Program-made: the position numbers and the translations under genes
Part shown: positions 5,023-6,956 of the stretch, one piece after another
Numbering within the stretch: position 1 is the stretch's first letter
How the letters are laid out: each line of letters starts with the position of its first letter
Assembly: GCA_964519535.1 (NCBI GenBank)
Contig: CAZFIR010000032.1
Location: 1-6,956 of the forward strand
Source: CAYWLI01 sp964519535
GTDB lineage: Bacteria > Desulfobacterota > B13-G15 > RBG-16-54-18
DNA: 6,956 nt
Direction of reading: 5' to 3'
The notes under the pieces: generated by a model
Seen by the model: the letters and a program-made list of their open reading frames with translations, nothing else
What the model was told of the DNA's origin: nothing
Database searches by the model: none

Positions 5023-6453
5023 GTGGCACGAGAGAAGGTCCAGCGGGAAAAGAAAACCCCCGATGCCCTTGGAGAGGACTTCAGCGGGGTGGAGCGAAAG
5101 ATCCTCAATGACCCCATTATCCAGCAGGTGGTGGCGCTTGCCCGCAAAAAGGAGGTATCCCTCTACCTGGTGGGGGGGACCATCCGTGACATTCTCTTAG
5201 ACAGGGCGGTCAGGGACTATGATTTCGTTGTTGAGAAGGTGGAGAAACCCTTTCTCGATCAACTGGGGGGCCTCTTGGAGGCCAGCTTGTTCCCCATGGG
5301 GAAGGGGCAAGGGGGGCGAATCTATCGGCTGGTAAAGGGGGAGCGAAGCATCGACTTTGCCCTCATGGCGGGTGATGATATCGGGCAGGACCTGATGCGG
5401 AGGGACTTCACTATCAACGCTATTGCCTATTCCTGCGGCCAACGGCGTTTTTTTTCCGCCCCCCAGGCCCTGGAGGACCTCAAGGCCGGGAGAATCGACC
5501 TTATTTCCTCTCAAGCCCTGCAGGCTGACCCTTTGCGCATGCTCAGGGCAGTGCGCTACCGATGTACCTTGCTAGGCTTTGATCTCACCGACAGGCTGCA
5601 AGAGGAGATCAAGCGGCATACAGAGTTGCTCACGGAGGTAGCACCGGAGCGGATCAGGGCAGAGCTGGACGAGATCATCCTCTCCCCTTCTCCTTCCAAG
5701 GGCCTCGGGTTGATGCATGAGCTCGGGCTCCTCACCCGCATATTTCCGGAGATCACTCCCTTGAAGGATCTCCCCCAGGGGCGCCATCACATCACCGATG
5801 CCCTCTCCCATACCATCGAGGTCGTGGGCGAGGTAGATCTGCTGATCAGAGAGAAGCACCCCTTCCCTTTTCAATTTTCTGAACAGGAACGCCTCATCGC
5901 AGGGTATGCCGCTTTATTTCATGACCTCGGCAAACCTGCCACCAAGAGCGCAGATGATACGGGGGAGATCCACTTCTATGGCCACCCTGAACAGTCCTCC
6001 CTTTTGGCCCAGGGGATTATGAAGCGCCTGCGGTTTCCCAACAGGGTGCGAGATGGGGTGATCCCCCCGGTGGAAAACCACATGCGTATCCTCACCCTCG
6101 TCCAAGGGGAGCCCACAGATAAGGCCCTAAGGAGGCTCATCAACGCCATGGGAGAGGGGATCAGATTGTTATTGGTCCTGGGGATGGCCGAGAGCGGGTC
6201 CAAGGGAAACAGAGACGAAGGTGTGCAGGGGCGATTTATGGACCTCTGCCAACGGATATGGGATCTATACGAAGAGGAGGACCTCATTGCTCCGGAGCCC
6301 CTGCTGATGGGGAGAGACCTCTTGGCGTTGGGGTATTCGCCGGGCCCGCGCCTGGGCGAGATCCTCAATGAGGTGAGGCGTCGGCAGATCGCCGGTGAGT
6401 TAAGGGATAGGGAGGAGGCCCTGCGATTCGTTCAGGGAGCGTATTCCCCCTGA
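5023..6453 (+). CDS. tRNA nucleotidyltransferase (CCA-, CC- or A-adding) with HD domain
   Basis: A 476-residue class II nucleotidyltransferase that adds C and/or A to tRNA 3' ends, or possibly poly(A) to RNA. Motif A is LVGGTIRD (49-56) with catalytic acidic pair D65-Y-D67. A further acidic IDFA (110-113) and the RRDFTINAIA motif (126-135) follow. The base-selecting motif reads ADPLRMLRAVRY (168-179), where CCA enzymes usually have EDxxR. ERIRAELDEI (209-218) continues the helical neck. An HD phosphohydrolase-like domain follows: H263, HDLGK (300-304), H317, H321 and ENH (351-353); related proteins use it for 2',3'-cyclic phosphate or phosphatase activity. The C-terminus carries PLLMGRDLLALGYSPGPRLGEIL, typical of long CCA-type enzymes. 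The GTG start is set by AGGAGG 6 bases upstream. Some deltaproteobacteria, such as Geobacter, split CC- and A-addition between enzymes, so specificity is left open. It lies 84 bp before coaD. Confidence 0.93.
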   Translation: MAREKVQREKKTPDALGEDFSGVERKILNDPIIQQVVALARKKEVSLYLVGGTIRDILLDRAVRDYDFVVEKVEKPFLDQLGGLLEASLFPMGKGQGGRIYRLVKGERSIDFALMAGDDIGQDLMRRDFTINAIAYSCGQRRFFSAPQALEDLKAGRIDLISSQALQADPLRMLRAVRYRCTLLGFDLTDRLQEEIKRHTELLTEVAPERIRAELDEIILSPSPSKGLGLMHELGLLTRIFPEITPLKDLPQGRHHITDALSHTIEVVGEVDLLIREKHPFPFQFSEQERLIAGYAALFHDLGKPATKSADDTGEIHFYGHPEQSSLLAQGIMKRLRFPNRVRDGVIPPVENHMRILTLVQGEPTDKALRRLINAMGEGIRLLLVLGMAESGSKGNRDEGVQGRFMDLCQRIWDLYEEEDLIAPEPLLMGRDLLALGYSPGPRLGEILNEVRRRQIAGELRDREEALRFVQGAYSP

Positions 6454-6475
6454 GGTTTTGCCGCGGCCAGGACAT

Positions 6476-6505
6476 TTGACACCTACGGAGCACATCTTTT
6501 ATAAT
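6476..6505 (+). promoter_or_regulatory. Perfect-consensus sigma-70 promoter of coaD
   Basis: TTGACA (6476-6481) and TATAAT (6500-6505) are both exact consensus hexamers, separated by 18 bp. Transcription would begin near 6512, about 26 bases before the coaD ATG. coaD can thus be expressed independently of the upstream tRNA nucleotidyltransferase gene. Confidence 0.8.
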
Positions 6506-6526
6506 GCACGTTACTACTGTATTGCC

Positions 6527-6532
6527 GGAGGA
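6527..6532 (+). promoter_or_regulatory. Ribosome binding site of coaD
   Basis: GGAGGA lies 5 bases before the ATG at 6538 and supports that start. Confidence 0.75.
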
Positions 6533-6537
6533 TAAGC

Positions 6538-6956
6538 ATGGAGGAGAAGATAGCGGTCTACCCCGGTTCCTTTGACCCCATCACCTACGGTCACGTCGAT
6601 ATCATCAAGCGGGCGCTCATGATTTTCGACAAGGTCATCGTGGCCGTGGCCCACAACTTTGACAAGGCGTCCCACTTTACCCCCGAGGAGCGGGTAGAGA
6701 TGATCACGGAGGCGCTGAAGGCATATCCCAATGTCAGGGTGGCGAGTTTTGAAGGGCTTCTGATGGAGTACATGAAGGGAACCAAGGCCAAGGTGGTATT
6801 GCGCGGCCTGCGGGCTACCTCAGACTTCGAGTACGAGTATCACATGGCAGTCATGAACCGCAGCCTCAACGATGAGATCGATACCCTCTTTATGATGACG
6901 GGCAAGGACTACTTTTTTGTCAGTTCCCGGACCATCAAGGAGGTGGCCAGCCTGGG
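6538..6956 (+). CDS. coaD: Phosphopantetheine adenylyltransferase, 3' end beyond the window
   Basis: CoaD transfers AMP from ATP to 4'-phosphopantetheine, giving dephospho-CoA, the penultimate step of coenzyme A synthesis in the cytoplasm; the family forms hexamers. The 139 codons present cover most of the usual 160-165. The nucleotidylyl-transferase motif appears at once as YPGSFDPITYGH (8-19), with the T-x-G-H signature at 16-19. FTPEERVEMI (47-56), VLRGLRATSDFEYEYHMA (87-104, with substrate-binding arginines R89 and R92) and the SSRTIKEVASLG stretch (129 onward, the second nucleotide-binding motif) are all in family order. The ATG at 6538 is supported by its ribosome binding site and by the position of the first strand. 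The window ends inside the gene; about 20-25 residues are missing by truncation of the window, not by mutation. In many bacteria coaD follows an rRNA methyltransferase gene (rsmD); here it follows the tRNA nucleotidyltransferase. Confidence 0.97.
   Translation, partial: MEEKIAVYPGSFDPITYGHVDIIKRALMIFDKVIVAVAHNFDKASHFTPEERVEMITEALKAYPNVRVASFEGLLMEYMKGTKAKVVLRGLRATSDFEYEYHMAVMNRSLNDEIDTLFMMTGKDYFFVSSRTIKEVASL

Noticed and set aside
6460..6467. GCCGCGGC palindrome after the tRNA nucleotidyltransferase gene
   Set aside because: Eight bases with no loop and no T-run; not a terminator.

Overview
The window most likely comes from an anaerobic bacterium. The AOR-type tungsten/molybdenum aldehyde ferredoxin oxidoreductase points to anaerobic metabolism. 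The consensus sigma-70 promoters, AGGAGG-type ribosome binding sites and GC-rich housekeeping genes fit a Desulfobacterota (deltaproteobacterial)-like genome. That placement is an inference from gene content; there is no rRNA or other decisive marker here.

Layout, left to right. (1) 91-1071 (+): an eight-helix integral membrane protein of unknown function that appears to be a tandem duplication of a four-helix unit. (2) 1072-1442: no intact gene; 1251-1427 (+) encodes only the last two helices of a major facilitator transporter, a decayed remnant. (3) 1443-1853 (-): a small FMN-binding split-barrel protein of the pyridoxamine 5'-phosphate oxidase / general stress protein 26 type, with a non-ATG start. 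(4) 1854-2040: an intercistronic spacer with two overlapping, mutually exclusive inverted repeats. (5) 2041-3909 (-): a complete AOR, preceded by a good promoter (TTGACC-17-TACAAT) and a perfect 14-bp palindrome. (6) 4107-4829 (-): an accessory, AT-richer gene for an HNH-like CxxC/AHIIP protein of a widespread uncharacterised family. (7) 5023-6453 (+): a class II tRNA nucleotidyltransferase (CCA-, CC- or A-adding type) with an HD domain. (8) 6538-end (+): the first 139 codons of coaD, behind a perfect-consensus TTGACA-18-TATAAT promoter.

The right third (nucleotidyltransferase, coaD) is housekeeping: tRNA 3'-end maturation and coenzyme A synthesis. The left two thirds are accessory: an orphan AOR followed on the same strand by the flavin-binding protein, an HNH-like gene, a transporter remnant and an unknown membrane protein. 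AOR would oxidise aldehydes to acids with ferredoxin as acceptor, or run in reverse; no dedicated electron-transfer subunit or cofactor-synthesis gene is visible beside it. I do not see a clear new multi-gene system. The best leads are the AOR control region, the alternative hairpins between AOR and the flavin protein, the internally duplicated membrane protein and the uncharacterised HNH-like gene.
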